A DNA stretch of 64,000 nucleotides from Ypsolopha sequella (Eukaryota > Arthropoda > Insecta > Lepidoptera > Ypsolophidae). Under the pieces are notes generated by a model. That model was not told the origin of the DNA. It searched no databases and worked only from the letters and a program-made list of their open reading frames with translations. The translations under genes and the position numbers were made by a program. How positions within the stretch are numbered: position 1 is the first letter of the stretch; every line of letters begins with the position of its first letter. This document shows, one piece after another, positions 1 to 12,200 of this stretch. Location of the stretch: contig OW204010.1 of NCBI GenBank assembly GCA_934047225.1, positions 558,001 to 622,000 on the forward strand, read 5' to 3'.

Positions 1-105
1 GAAACGGAACCCTATTCAACAACAAAACAAAGTACCTTTTTCATTTCAAACAAAATATAACCTTAATTGTTTACGCAGATTTATTTATTTTCTAGTACAG
101 AAAAT

Positions 106-228
106 ATGAATGAAAAGGACGTGTTTAGATATTTGAAGGAGCTAGGATGTTGTAACGCATGCTGCTTCCGGTACTTGTGCTTGAAGAGTCCTCTTGTTTA
201 TGAAAATCCCAAGGAATTTGCTCTCAAG
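106..228 (+). CDS. PUS10: PUS10 exon 1 (residues 1-41)
   Basis: The ATG at 106 opens MNEKDVFRYLKELGCCNACC, which matches the Pus10 N-terminus. C16/C19 form the first half of the structural zinc site. The exon ends in CTCAAG before a strong donor (gtacgt) and exits in phase 0. A tttctag/tacag acceptor-like stretch just upstream (91-100) leaves open that this is the second transcribed exon, with the 5'UTR exon outside the window. Confidence 0.85.
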
Positions 229-3200
229 GTACGTATTGCGACTAATTTAAAAAAATTTCCCAATTTATCACAGTAGGAGAATCTGAGATTTTCTTATACT
301 TATAATGCATTTTAGCCGCTATAATGAATTGAAAATGAGCGATAAAATTAGTTTTGTGTCGAAACGTTGGCACAATCCAGGCAGGACGTGCGGCGCATTA
401 CATCCCAGACTAATCCCGTCGTTGTTATTTTGTGTCGAAACAGAGGCATAATCCAGGCAGGACATGCGGCGCATTACATCCCAGACTAAACCCGTCGTTG
501 TTATTTTTGTGTTGAAACAGAGGCACAATCCAGGCAGGACATGCGGCGCATTACATCCCAGACTAATCCCGTCGTTGTTATTTTGTGTCGAAACAGAGGC
601 ATAATCCAGGCAGGACATGCGGCGCATTACATCCCAGACTAAACCCGTCGTTGTTATTTTTGTGTTGAAACAGAGGCACAATCCAGGCAGGACATGCGGC
701 GCATTACATCCCAGACTAATCCCGTCGTTATTTTTGTGTCGAAACAGAGGCACAATCCAGGCAGGACATGCGGCGCATTACATCCCAGACTAATCCCGTC
801 GTTGTTATTTTTGTGTCGAAACAGAGGCACAATCCAGGCAGGACATGCGGCGCATTACATCCCAGACTAATCCCGTCGTTATTTTTGTGTCGAAACAGAA
901 GCACAATCCAGGCAGGACATGCGGCGCATTATATCCCAGACTAAACCCGTCGTTGTTATTTTTGTGTCGAAACAGAGGCACAATCCAGGCAGGACATGCG
1001 GCGCATTATATCCCAGACTTGTCATTGTTATTTTTTGTTTATTGCCCTTTAACTCCTCCTCACAAAATTAGCAAATGCTTTAGTACATTTAGTCTGTAGG
1101 CAAATAAGCAATTTGAGATTTTCCGTAGCCATCTCTTCTATATACCTAAAAGTAGTTTAGAATATGAAAACTACTTTTTATGGATAAAATTGACTCTTGC
1201 TTTAGCTCCGGTGCTCGGGGCGCGGCACCTGACACGTGCAATTCGTCGCCGGCATCGTCACTCGCCTTCGGCGACCAGCCTCGCTAGCTCAGGCTTCGTT
1301 CCTTTGCCTGCTCCTCACCGCACGCTGGTGCCGCGCCCCTTCGACGCCTCCGGTTTTCGATATACACTCTAGTTGTAGTAGCCACAAGACTGCGTGGAGT
1401 CGGGGGTGCTCTGTTTCGGTTTTGGTACAGATTTAACCTATACCCCAAGGAAGTGGGTTGCTCTGATTCAGTTTTGGTATAGATTCAACCGTTATCCCGA
1501 GGAAGTGGGTCGCTCTGATTCGGTTTTAGTACAGATTCAAACTGCGAGTACAAACACCTCAGAATAATCCTTATTCTGAGACAAACACTGACTGAACGAA
1601 AATAAGATGGCCGACCCCTAACCAATGATAAGCAACCGCAGAGGGGTGCGTTTCGTTCCATGCAAATTTTTGCTACACGGAACGTCAAAATATCAGCCTT
1701 AAAACTTGCCAACTTCTTTTGTTTTGTGAAACGGAACGTTCGTGTCACAAAATTGCGTTTGGTTACAATTGTCAAACGTTTCGTTCAGAAAAAATGCATA
1801 GAATTTATGAAATTTTGTAAAATCATATCTCAAAAGCTAATTCGAATCGCAAAACGCGACTACCACAGAATGTCTTCTTGTAACCATATCTTTTACTAAA
1901 AAAATCATGAACCCGAAAGCTTTTACCAGTAGTATCGAATTAAAGCCTAAAGTGAATGTAGCCGGACACAAATGAAAAATATAAACATAGGGGCTGTCCA
2001 CATATTAGGTAATCAATATAAACATAGGGGCTGTCCACATATTAGGTAATCAATATAAACATAGGGGCTGTCCACATATTAGGTAATCAATATCAACATA
2101 GGGGCTGTCCACATATTAGGTAATCAATATCAACATAGGGGCTGTCCACATATTAGGTAATCAATATCAACATAGGGGCTGTCCACATATTAGGTAATCA
2201 ATATCAACATAGGGGCTGTCCACATATTAGGTAATCAATATCAACATAGGGGCTGTCCACATATTAGGTAATCAATATCAACATAGGGGCTGTCCACATA
2301 TTAGGTAATCAATATCAACATAGGGGCTGTCCACATATTAGGTAATCAATATCAACATAGGGGCTGTCCACATATTAGGTAATCAATATCAACATAGGGG
2401 CTGTCCACATATTAGGTAATCAATATTTGCCGATTTTCGACCCCCCTGTGACTAGACTCATCCTATCGTCATCATCCAATGATGACCCCACCCTCTCACA
2501 AAACAGGTGTAATTTTTGTTATTTGTATTAGATAATAACCAATATTGTTGTTTAAACAGCAGTTTTTAGGGTTCCGTACCCAAAGGGTAACCAATGGGAC
2601 CCTATTACTAAGACTCCGCTGTCCGTATGTCACCAGTCTGAATCTCATGAACCGTGATAGTTAGACAGTTGAAATTTTCACAGATGATGTATTTCTGTTG
2701 CCGCTATAACAAAAAATACTAAAAAACAGAATAAAATGAATATTTAAGGAGGCTCCCATACAACAGACATGGCCGGTTTTTTATTTTCTTATGACAAGAC
2801 CCCCCATTCTTGCCAATTATGATCATATATTACAGTCATCTACAGACCAGTCCCCCCCCTAATTTCAAATGACGTAATAAATGGATGTCCCCATACGGGA
2901 TACTTGCGGCCTGAAAGAAGATATAGTGACTAGAATAGAAAAAGGAATGCTTCAGTGGTTTAGACATGTACAAAGGATGAATGAAAGTAGAGTGACGAAA
3001 GAAATTTATGATGCGCTGGAAGGTACAGCTCGACCAGGCTGCCCTAGAAGGACGTATGCTGACCAAATTGGCGACATACTGAAGAAGGGCAATGTCAAAA
3101 GTAACCAGAATAGAAGAGCTTGTATGACTAGGAAAAACCTGCGATTTCTGAACCCAGGAGACTGGCTAAGCTGGAAAGGCAGTCTACGGATCCTGATGAT

Positions 3201-6200
3201 AGACCAAGGGAGCAGCGGCCACCAAAACGCCAGAATTGAGGCAAGGAGCGTAGTGCCGCCATAGAACTTTGCGGGCTGGCTATCGCAATTTGTCGCGATG
3301 ATGGTCTTAGGGTGGACGAGACTTTGGGCGCCATTGTCAGAAAAGTCTGTATTCTCTCATTGTAGAAGCCGTGAAAGGCCAAGTTGACAGCAAGCACCTT
3401 AAGTTTGCGGCTTCTGGATTGGTGTCAGAAGGTTTTTACCTTGTTACTGCAATGCGGGAGGAGCCGAGTGACTGGCTGCTAAGCTGTGATTTTGGGGTTC
3501 ACTGTGACACGAGGCTTATAGTAAAGAGACTGGACCGAGAGTGAGTGTCCATCTGGCTACCGGGTAAAGTAGAAGACATGCTCGAAGATCCTCTCCTGAT
3601 GCTTCAAGGTCAAAACTCAGAGAGAGAAGGCCTCAGGATCTCTGAATGGTCGCTAATTAGCAAGGATCCCATGGCAACAGGGACTCGCTTGCTGCTTAGC
3701 GTTCCGTCAGAAGAAGCTGCATCCTGGAAGTCGCCTGTCGAAAGGCTCAACTACGAGGCGACCCTAGTACAGGCTAAGCTGATCCGTAGTGGGGGAACAA
3801 AGGCCATGAAAGTAGCTGCGCCAGCCACAACCTCGACATGGAGCATATGTCGAGAGCGAGGCTGACAAGGGAGCCATGAGGGATACACGGGGGAACACCA
3901 ACACTTAGGCCATATAAATAGATGATGGAGGGCGATCTGGAGTTCAACCAGGTCTCTCAACCGGCTCCAATACAGATAACCACTTTCACGACACACCTTA
4001 AATATCACATTATGCATACACAGACACACCCTTACACACATACACCAAACAAACAATAAACGCACAAACACACAAACACACCCCCAACAAAAACAAAAAA
4101 CACACAAAAGCAAAATCCAATTAGAATTTGTCAGCTAAATCTCCTACACTGCAAAGATGCCACGTGCGAACTGAGCAGAATAATAGTGGAGAATAAAGTA
4201 GACTTCTGCAAAAACCCTATACATGCGACAAGAGGGTCGTGGGACTGGGTAATCTTGGCAGTGAGCTTTTCTATGACACGACAGGTGAGCAAGCTGCTAG
4301 AAGTTGTATTTATGTTAGCAATAGAATAAGAGCGCTAGGATGCATAGTGTTTTGCTGTTACAGAGACCTAGTGGCCATAGAAACGGTCATCATCTCTCTA
4401 GAGACACAAAAGACTAGGGTAGCGTTTATCTCGAGCTACATGCAGAGCGAAAGAGACTTCCTGCCACCGTCGAGAGAAGTGGAAGAAATAGTTGATCACT
4501 ATCAAGGTAAGAAGGTCTCTTTTGTTATTGGAGCGGATGCCAACTCACACAACGAGGTGTGGGGCAGCACATACACCAATGACAAGGGAGAAGTACTACT
4601 AGATTTTATTGTGGAAAAAGATCTATCAATATTAAATGTCGGTAATGAACCGACATTCATCACGAGATCTCGCAGAGAAGTACTTGACATAACACTGACG
4701 TCAGGTCCAATAAGTAAGATAGTCAGTGGTTGGAAAGTGGCCTCAGGAGACACTATGTCGGGTCACAGACGGATCACCTTTCAACTTAACTGTCAGACAG
4801 AAGTAGTTGAAATAAGAAATCCTAGGAAGATGGACTGGACCAAATTTGAAGAAGAGTTAAGCAAATGGAATCCCAGTGAGTCTTCCTATATATCTGTAGA
4901 AGAATACAAGAATACAAACCTTCAACAAATCCTGTCCCTTGAAGAACCTAACAGAAGGCAAAGGACAAATCTGGTGGAACAAAGAATTAAGAAAAATGAG
5001 AAAAAAAACTCGCAGAGCTATGAGAACAGCCTTAAAAAAGGATGACGATCGTAGTTGGGATAAGTACAGAAAGCTACGGAACGAATATAGTAAGACTCGT
5101 ACAAACGAAAGCAGGAAAAGCTGGAGGCTTTACTGTAAAGATATCAACAATTACTCCGAAGCAGCACGCGAAACTTTGTGAAACTGCTCCCTAGTGACAA
5201 GATGTGCCAACTTGGAAGTATATAAAATAAACTTTTAACAAAAAAATAGTAACCGACTTCAATAGTAACAGCAGTCATTCACTAAAAAGTTAATAATAAT
5301 TCTATAAAAAGACCGATTGTACCGAAGCAACACTTTTGCCGACTTCTTTCTTCCTGAAACGTTATGTTATCTAGAAGTCGGCGTTCTTATATTGGTTTTT
5401 ATGTTGCTATATCGTAGGAAATACGCCGACTTCTAGATAACATAATGTTTCAGGAAGAAAGAAGTCGGCAAAAGTGTTGCTTCGGTACAATCGGTCTTTT
5501 TATAGAATTATTATTAACTTTTTAGTGAATGACTGCTGTTACTATTGAAGTCGGTTACTATTTTTTTGTTAAAAGTTTATTTTATTTCACATTTTTTAGT
5601 GTTGCTGGGTTTAATTGTGAGGTATAGGTAGTTCTTGCAAACGTGGTGTTAATATGAAACGAAGTTCAAGTGAGTATAAGTAGCCATGTTTGAGTAGCTT
5701 CCTGCTATCAGCACCCTAACACAACATGATTACCGCAATCTCGAGTTATGTGCTGTCATACGTTGAAGAGTTCTACGGTGATGAAGCCAAGATCGAAGGT
5801 CAGGTGGGTACACTGGCAATTTTCAGCAATGCCCTGCAATAAGCACCCTAACACAAACTGGTTGCCGCAATCCAAAGTTATCTGCTGTCATCCGTTGAGG
5901 AGTTCTATGGTGATGAAGCCAGGATCGAAGGTCAGGTGGGTATTCTGATAATCTCCAAGTAATACCCTTGAATCAGCACCCTAACGCAGTGATTGCCGCA
6001 ATCTCGAGTAATGTGCTCTGATCCGTTGAGGAGTTCTATGGTGAATATGGTGTTGAAGCCAGGATCGAAGGTCAGGTGGAAGAATGTCGATTTTCAAGTA
6101 ATACCTTGTAATCAGCACCCAGGTACAAAGCGATTACCTCAATTTTGAGAGGTATGCTGTCATTTTCTGAGGAGTTCCACTGCCTATCTCTGAAGACCTT

Positions 6201-9200
6201 CATCAGATCATGACCAAACCTAAAATGGGACCTACCTGGAATTAAACTCTTCCAAACAAAAAAAGAATTATTCAAATCGGTTCAGAAATGACGGAGTTAT
6301 GGAGTAACAACGCCAAAAAAAAAAAATAAAAAAAAAAAAAAAAAAATACAGTCGAATTGAGAACCGCCTCCTTTTTTGAAGTCGGTTAAAAAATAGGAGA
6401 GCAAGTGGTAACCAAACCTAGGAAAGTCCTGGAGACAATGCTCAGGACTCACTTTCCGGGGTGTAAAGAGACCACTGAAGAAGAAAATTAACAGATAACG
6501 AACCTGGCATGGATGAGATGCTCGGACGTTATTAAACTTGAAAAAGTAGAATGGGCAATCAAATCCTTTGCTCCCTATAAGTCTGCAGGGCCGGATGGAA
6601 TTTTTCCAGCTCTACTACAACATGCATGCAGATTAATAGGCAATGCCAAAACCTGGTAAAAAGACATATCAAGAAGCTAAGGCATACAGGAGCATATTTT
6701 TATCCTCATTTGTCTTAAAAATACAAGAGAAAATAATACATAAATGCATTAGAAACAAAACAAAAGAGAGTGGCTCTCCGCTATATGCTAATCAACATGC
6801 ATATATGGAAGGGAAGTCCACAGAGACTGCAATTCACAGTCTCACAATTAATATTGAGCGTGCCATTGATAACCAAGAATATGCTCTCGAGTGTTTCTTC
6901 GATGTAGAGGGAGCATTTGATAGAGCAACATTTGGAGCAATAGAGGTATCGCTAAAAAGAGAAGGGATTGATGAAGCAATGGTAAGATGAGTAATTAAAA
7001 TGGTAGAAAACAGAGTTATATCTGCAAATTTAGCAGGGGAAACCTATACTATAAAAGCAGGAAGAGGGTTTCCTGAAGAAGGATGTCTATCTCCTCTAAT
7101 GTGGTGCCTTCTTATAGATTCAATAATAACCATCATTCATAGAATGTACATCTATCTACAAGTGTACTCGGATGATGGAATTATAATGATAGTAGGGAAA
7201 GACAAGCATGATGAGGTCTCGGATGATCACTGCAATAAGGAAAGTGTTGGACTGGTGTGAAGACAAAGGACTTTATCTTAATCCCTGTAAAACAAAACTA
7301 GTTCTCTTTACAGACAAGAGAAAGCCTAAGGAACTACTACCTATCAAATTAAAGGGTATATAGTTCTGGAAGAAGTTAAAGAAATAAAGTACCTTGGAGT
7401 GACTTTTGACAACAAACTGAGATTTGATAATCATGTTAAAACTCTATGTAGTAAAGTTATCAGAACACTTTTCCAATGCAAAAGGGCAGTGGGTAGCAAA
7501 TGGGCTCTGACGCCTAGCATAATGCATTGGCTATACAAGGCCATAATTCTACCACGACTGCTATATGAAACAATTGTATGGTGGCCAAGAACAGTCACAC
7601 AATCCACAAGAAGAGAACTAGACAAAGTGCAAAAAATAGCATGCCTCATGATCACTGGAGCCCTAAAAACAACTCCAACTAGGGCTCTGGAACTGATAAC
7701 AGGTCTAAACCCTTTGCATATTGAGGTTAAGAAGAGAGCTACCGAGCAATGGTACGGAATTAAAATTAACAAAGAATGGAAGGGCAACTTTATGGACAAG
7801 GTGCATGCCTCCATAGCAGATAAATCAGGCTGTGAATAATGTAACAGTAATGTAATAATAATGAACATCTTGTCAGATGGCACAACCGGCGGGTACCCGG
7901 TCTTTTCCACCGGTCATGCCTCTTGACAAGATAAAATTAAACAGTGACCTAATTGTAACCTAATAGTTGGTAAAAGGTTCTGAAGAAAACTTCGAGGTAC
8001 TTTACAATGAAGTGTATTTAATTTTATCAAAACAAATCGTCAAATTCCACAAGTCAAAGGTGTTACGGAAAAATTATCTTCGTTACAAGCTTTTGGCCAA
8101 GACCTTCATTTGGCATATATCCTGCCAAGACATTACTAAAACCTTAAGTACCTTTAAATAGTTGTGTCAGGTACCGCCTTAACATCTGGTAGTAATATTA
8201 CATTGGAATTAGTATTTCCAAGACATAAGTAAACATTTAAGTGATAACTAGATGGAATTGTTACCGCCTTAACCACAGGTAACTAGATTACATGGAATCT
8301 TGTGAAATTACATTAAAAAAACTTTAAGTGTAACAAAACTTGAAAACAAACAAGAAATTAATTTCCAAAAATAAATCTAGCTCAGGGGAGCCGTAGATCC
8401 AACTAACAATACATATTTGTCGTTCATACTCTTTAAACCAAATCGTCTGGTACACCATTCAGTTCTACCAGGAAAAAAAATATTACGGAACATTAAATTT
8501 TACAGTTTGGGTTATTCAGTGAAACAGGAAGAAGAATTTACACTTGGTTACTAATAGGACACATAACTAAGTGTCCTGAAAATATACCGTCCTAGGTACC
8601 TAAATTGTGTGTGGTTAAAAATAAAAATTCCAACACATACTTGAATTCTCCAATATTCACAACAGGAAATGGCACGCCGTCCGCTGCCCCCTTTCAAGGT
8701 CAACGATCCCCGTCCACGCAGACAAAGGAACTGCTTACTGCGTACACCACGCGGCGGTCATTTCTCTGCCAGCTGGATACAATCACCAACGAGGCAATAC
8801 AATTTCAAACTTGAACTTGGAAAACTTGAAAAACTTGAAAATCTTGAAAATCTTGAAAATCTGGAAAATCTTGAAAAATCTTGAAAATCTTGAAAAATCT
8901 TGAAAATCTGGAAAACCCTGGAATTAGCAGAAAAAACAACATATTAAAACCTTTACTACACAGAACGATGAGAACAAAATTCCGGTGACTCAAAATACAA
9001 AGAAAGCAATACATACCATGATCTGACAATAGTCAGAACTCCCACCAACCCGACGAAAAAATTCCTTTTTTAAATCATCCGAAGAATGTAAATATTTTCC
9101 TGAAATACAAAACAATATTATAGAACTATTCCACACAAGAATAATTAACCAAATTGAACACGAAAACCCACCTATATTATTAAAAACACAACTCCTGTTG

Positions 9201-12200
9201 GCACAACCGCCATTATAAAAACACAAATGAAGATACACTCAACACGAGTTGACAGCAAAAGCTCCGGCCGACAAATGAACGAGAAAAAACCTCGGGAATC
9301 GCAGCAGACACGCGAGCAACTTCATGTCTAGAAAAGAGGGTAAACCGCAATTTACCATCAAGCAAAACTACGACGCGTAACTTTTTGTGATAACCGCACC
9401 TAAAAAAATTTGCAATGCTACAATCTGTCAATAAGTGTCCACACTGCGGTGAGGAGGAAACGACTGAACATTACTTAGGAGAATGCTTCATATATTCTAG
9501 CATAAGATGGGAGATACTTGGTGATGACCACATCAAGGAGGAAGATCTCAAGTATCTTGAGTACTAAGATATATTTAGATTTATTAAAAGTAGCGGAAGA
9601 TTTGAAGAGGGAACGCCTCAACAACATCATCATCATCATCATCATCATCATCATATAGTCTTGCCCAGACAAAATTACAAAGAATCTTATTCGAAAGGAA
9701 TCCAATATTAGGAGGGCAAATCTAACACTAAATATTATTCTTAACCAGTAAGAGGGGTCTGTATCAGGATCTGGGCTACATCTATTGTTTTAGTGGTCAT
9801 GAGAATTGAACAGATGAATAAAATACTTGTACCATTTCACAACTTATTACTTTACTATTTACCAACTAATTTCGCATTATCGACATTATAAGAAGTGATA
9901 CAACGAATGACAGCAATGACCAAAACTCAATAGGTTAACAATACATGTACATATTTACATCTATCCCTGTCATGGAATCATAGCATTAGTTGGGCTGTAA
10001 GCGTCACTTCTGGCTTGGGAGCTTTGGACCTTTTTTATCCAGGTTTCAGGTTTTAGTTGGATGCTCATATCTTTGCTTTGGTCGAATGCCCGTATCTTTG
10101 TTCGTAGTTTGCCCCCATTTGTGTCTTATATTTCAGGTTTTGGTCGGATGCCCATATCTTTGTTCGTAGTTTGCCCCCATTTGTGTCTTATATTTCAGGT
10201 TTTGGTCGGATGCCCATATCTTTGTTCGTAGTTTGCCCCCATTTGTGTCTTATATTTCAGGTTTTGGTCGGATGCCCATATCTTTGTTCGTAGTTTGCCC
10301 CCATTTGTGTTTTATATTTCAGGTTTTGGTCGGATGCCCATATCTTTGTTCGGATCCGGTCACCTAGGGCCACTTACTCCAACGACCACCGACTAAATTT
10401 TCGTAGGTTGCCCCCATTTATGTCTCATATTGTATAACTAATTAGTAAACCTTGAATTATTTACCGAAGTAGCATTCTTCTTTTGCTGTTTAATTAATTT
10501 TAACTACCTTCAAAAATGTAATTACATTGATTTAATATTTTTGCCTTTGACGTGATAATAACTAAATAATATGGTATTCAAAACCAAAAATCTGTAGTTG
10601 CTATCAAAGTTTTGTAGCTTACTTAATTTAAAAAATACATATTTAGTTTCAGGACAACCTAGAAAATATAAGCAAAAGTAATGAAACTCTTACCGATACT
10701 CGAGCCACAGACCAAGAGACCAAACAGGCCGCTTCAGGCACCGGCACTGGGGAGGAGATACAAGACAATGGGATAGGTGGTGCAGCGGGGGAGAGGGATG
10801 CTCCTCCGAGCAAGAGGAGCAAGTGGGCGGTCTGCGTGAGCTGTGTCGGAGTGCTGCAGGAGGAGACCTGGCCCGAGAGCATACAACTTGTTCGAGATGT
10901 TCTAGACAAGAAACGGTAATAATCTTACAAGATATGTTGAAGGCTACAACTTGAAGCCTCTATTCAAAGAACACGAAAGAAGTTGTACATGTTGCTCCTA
11001 ATCCACCAGAATTGAGAAAGTAACTTTTTGCTTGCATTAATCGAACCAATATTATTAGCGATACATGACATCAGTTTCATGCGTGTTTGTCCTAAAAGAT
11101 TGTTATTTATAACGCTACTTCAGGAGCCTTTGATTGCGTTAATCATGAAACACTTATGTAAATTGGATCACTGGCAAATTACTGATGTAGATACTGCTAG
11201 ACTAGTCTATTTTAGCTACTTTCACAGCATTATGTCATACGGCATGCTGTTGTGGGGTAGAGCCGCGGATACAGACGCAGTCTTTGTTTTGCAGAAAAGA
11301 GCAATTCGGGCTATTTATAATATGACGCACCGGGATTCATTAAGAGAAAAGTTCAAAGAAATTAATATATTAACGGTTCCTTGTGAATATATTTACCAAA
11401 TCCTTAGATATGTCAGAAAAAATGTTGAGTCTTTCCCAAGGCTTGGTGAGCAACATTGTAAGGAAACCAGAAATAAGCATAAACTGACTTTTCCAAAAAT
11501 CAGACTCGCCAAAGTGAGTACCTCTTTCGTAGGACATGGTATAAGATTTTACAATAAACTTCCAAAAGAGGTCCTTACTTTGTCAGAGAATAAGTTTAAA
11601 CAGTATATTAAGCAGGGCCTACTGAAAAAGGCATATAAAATAAATGAATACTTGGATGATGGTGTTACAGTGATAATGATATTTGTCGTGGTGGTAGGTT
11701 ATACTCGTAATTTAATTAATTAGTTAGTATAATTACCTAACTTGTGATTCCTCTAAGAGTTAAGGAAATAGACTATATGAGACAGGTAGGCAAAGATATA
11801 TATGTTTTTCTTTTTATTCATTAACCTGAATTCCTGCTGTCTTGTATTTTCTTATCCCTTGGTTAAAGTAGATATAAGTCATTTGTTGTTGAGTATAAGT
11901 TTTATGTTAAAAAAAAATGACATGATCTTGCTAAGTTTCTTGCCCGTTCTTCTTAGCAAGACTAATCGAATGGGCGGAGGTAGGCATGTATTTATATATG
12001 TAACCTTATTAGTGTTTGATTAGTATAGTGTTATTAAAACAATTAAAAAAATTATTACTCGATATATTTCGGCCCTCGGTATGGGGCCGTCATCAGTCGA
12101 ATCAACTTATTAGTATTTAGTATATAGGATGGGATTTGGTCGGTCGCCTGGATTTGTGCTGGGGGCTTGGTTGGTGATCATTGAACCTTGTTCCTGGTCC

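Larger units (their letters stand above)
5222..6398. mobile_element. Nested 'AACCGACTTC' family element inserted in the LINE
   Basis: This block interrupts the LINE ORF between the endonuclease and RT parts. It starts with a 161-bp-arm hairpin, contains four diverged copies of a 130-140 bp unit, and ends in 'gaaccgcctccttttttgaa' and 'gtcggttaaaaaa' after an A-rich run at 6314-6348. 'aaccgacttc' near the left edge and 'gaagtcggtt' at the right edge are inverted. I recognise the right-hand tail and 'gaaatgacggagttatggag' as a common lepidopteran repeat. No transposase is encoded, so it is non-autonomous. The class is undetermined. Confidence 0.65.
3150..7960 (+). mobile_element. Degenerate LOA/R1-group non-LTR retrotransposon, split by a nested insertion
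   Basis: Remnants run in order. A gag-like ORF1 lies at about 3260-3860, with repeated stops. An apurinic endonuclease domain lies at 4110-4790. The reverse transcriptase follows at 6400-7840 in three frames, and the 3' part is at 7845-7960. RT text includes FFDVEGAFDRATFGAIE, an active-site box YSDD at 7165-7176 where YADD is usual, and WALTPSIMHWLYKAII...VWWPR in the C-terminal part. The RT and EN halves are separated by an unrelated 1.2-kb element at 5222-6398. Multiple frame changes and stops show the copy is dead. The clade is inferred from the WGL.P...VWWPR / ITGA..TTPT blocks and is uncertain. Confidence 0.8.

Noticed and set aside
319..753. 144-codon minus-strand frame with repeated peptide
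   Set aside because: It lies wholly inside the 74-77 bp minisatellite, and the peptide repeats with the array. There is no family match.
2836..3397. Minus-strand frames opposite the LINE fragment
   Set aside because: They are shadows of the + strand LINE-like coding sequence.
8669..8884. Frame ending in LENLENLENLEK
   Set aside because: The ending is a simple decanucleotide repeat, and the upstream part shows no domain or splice context.
9626..9655. Poly-histidine coding tract
   Set aside because: It is a CAT microsatellite in a dead LINE tail, just after an in-frame stop.
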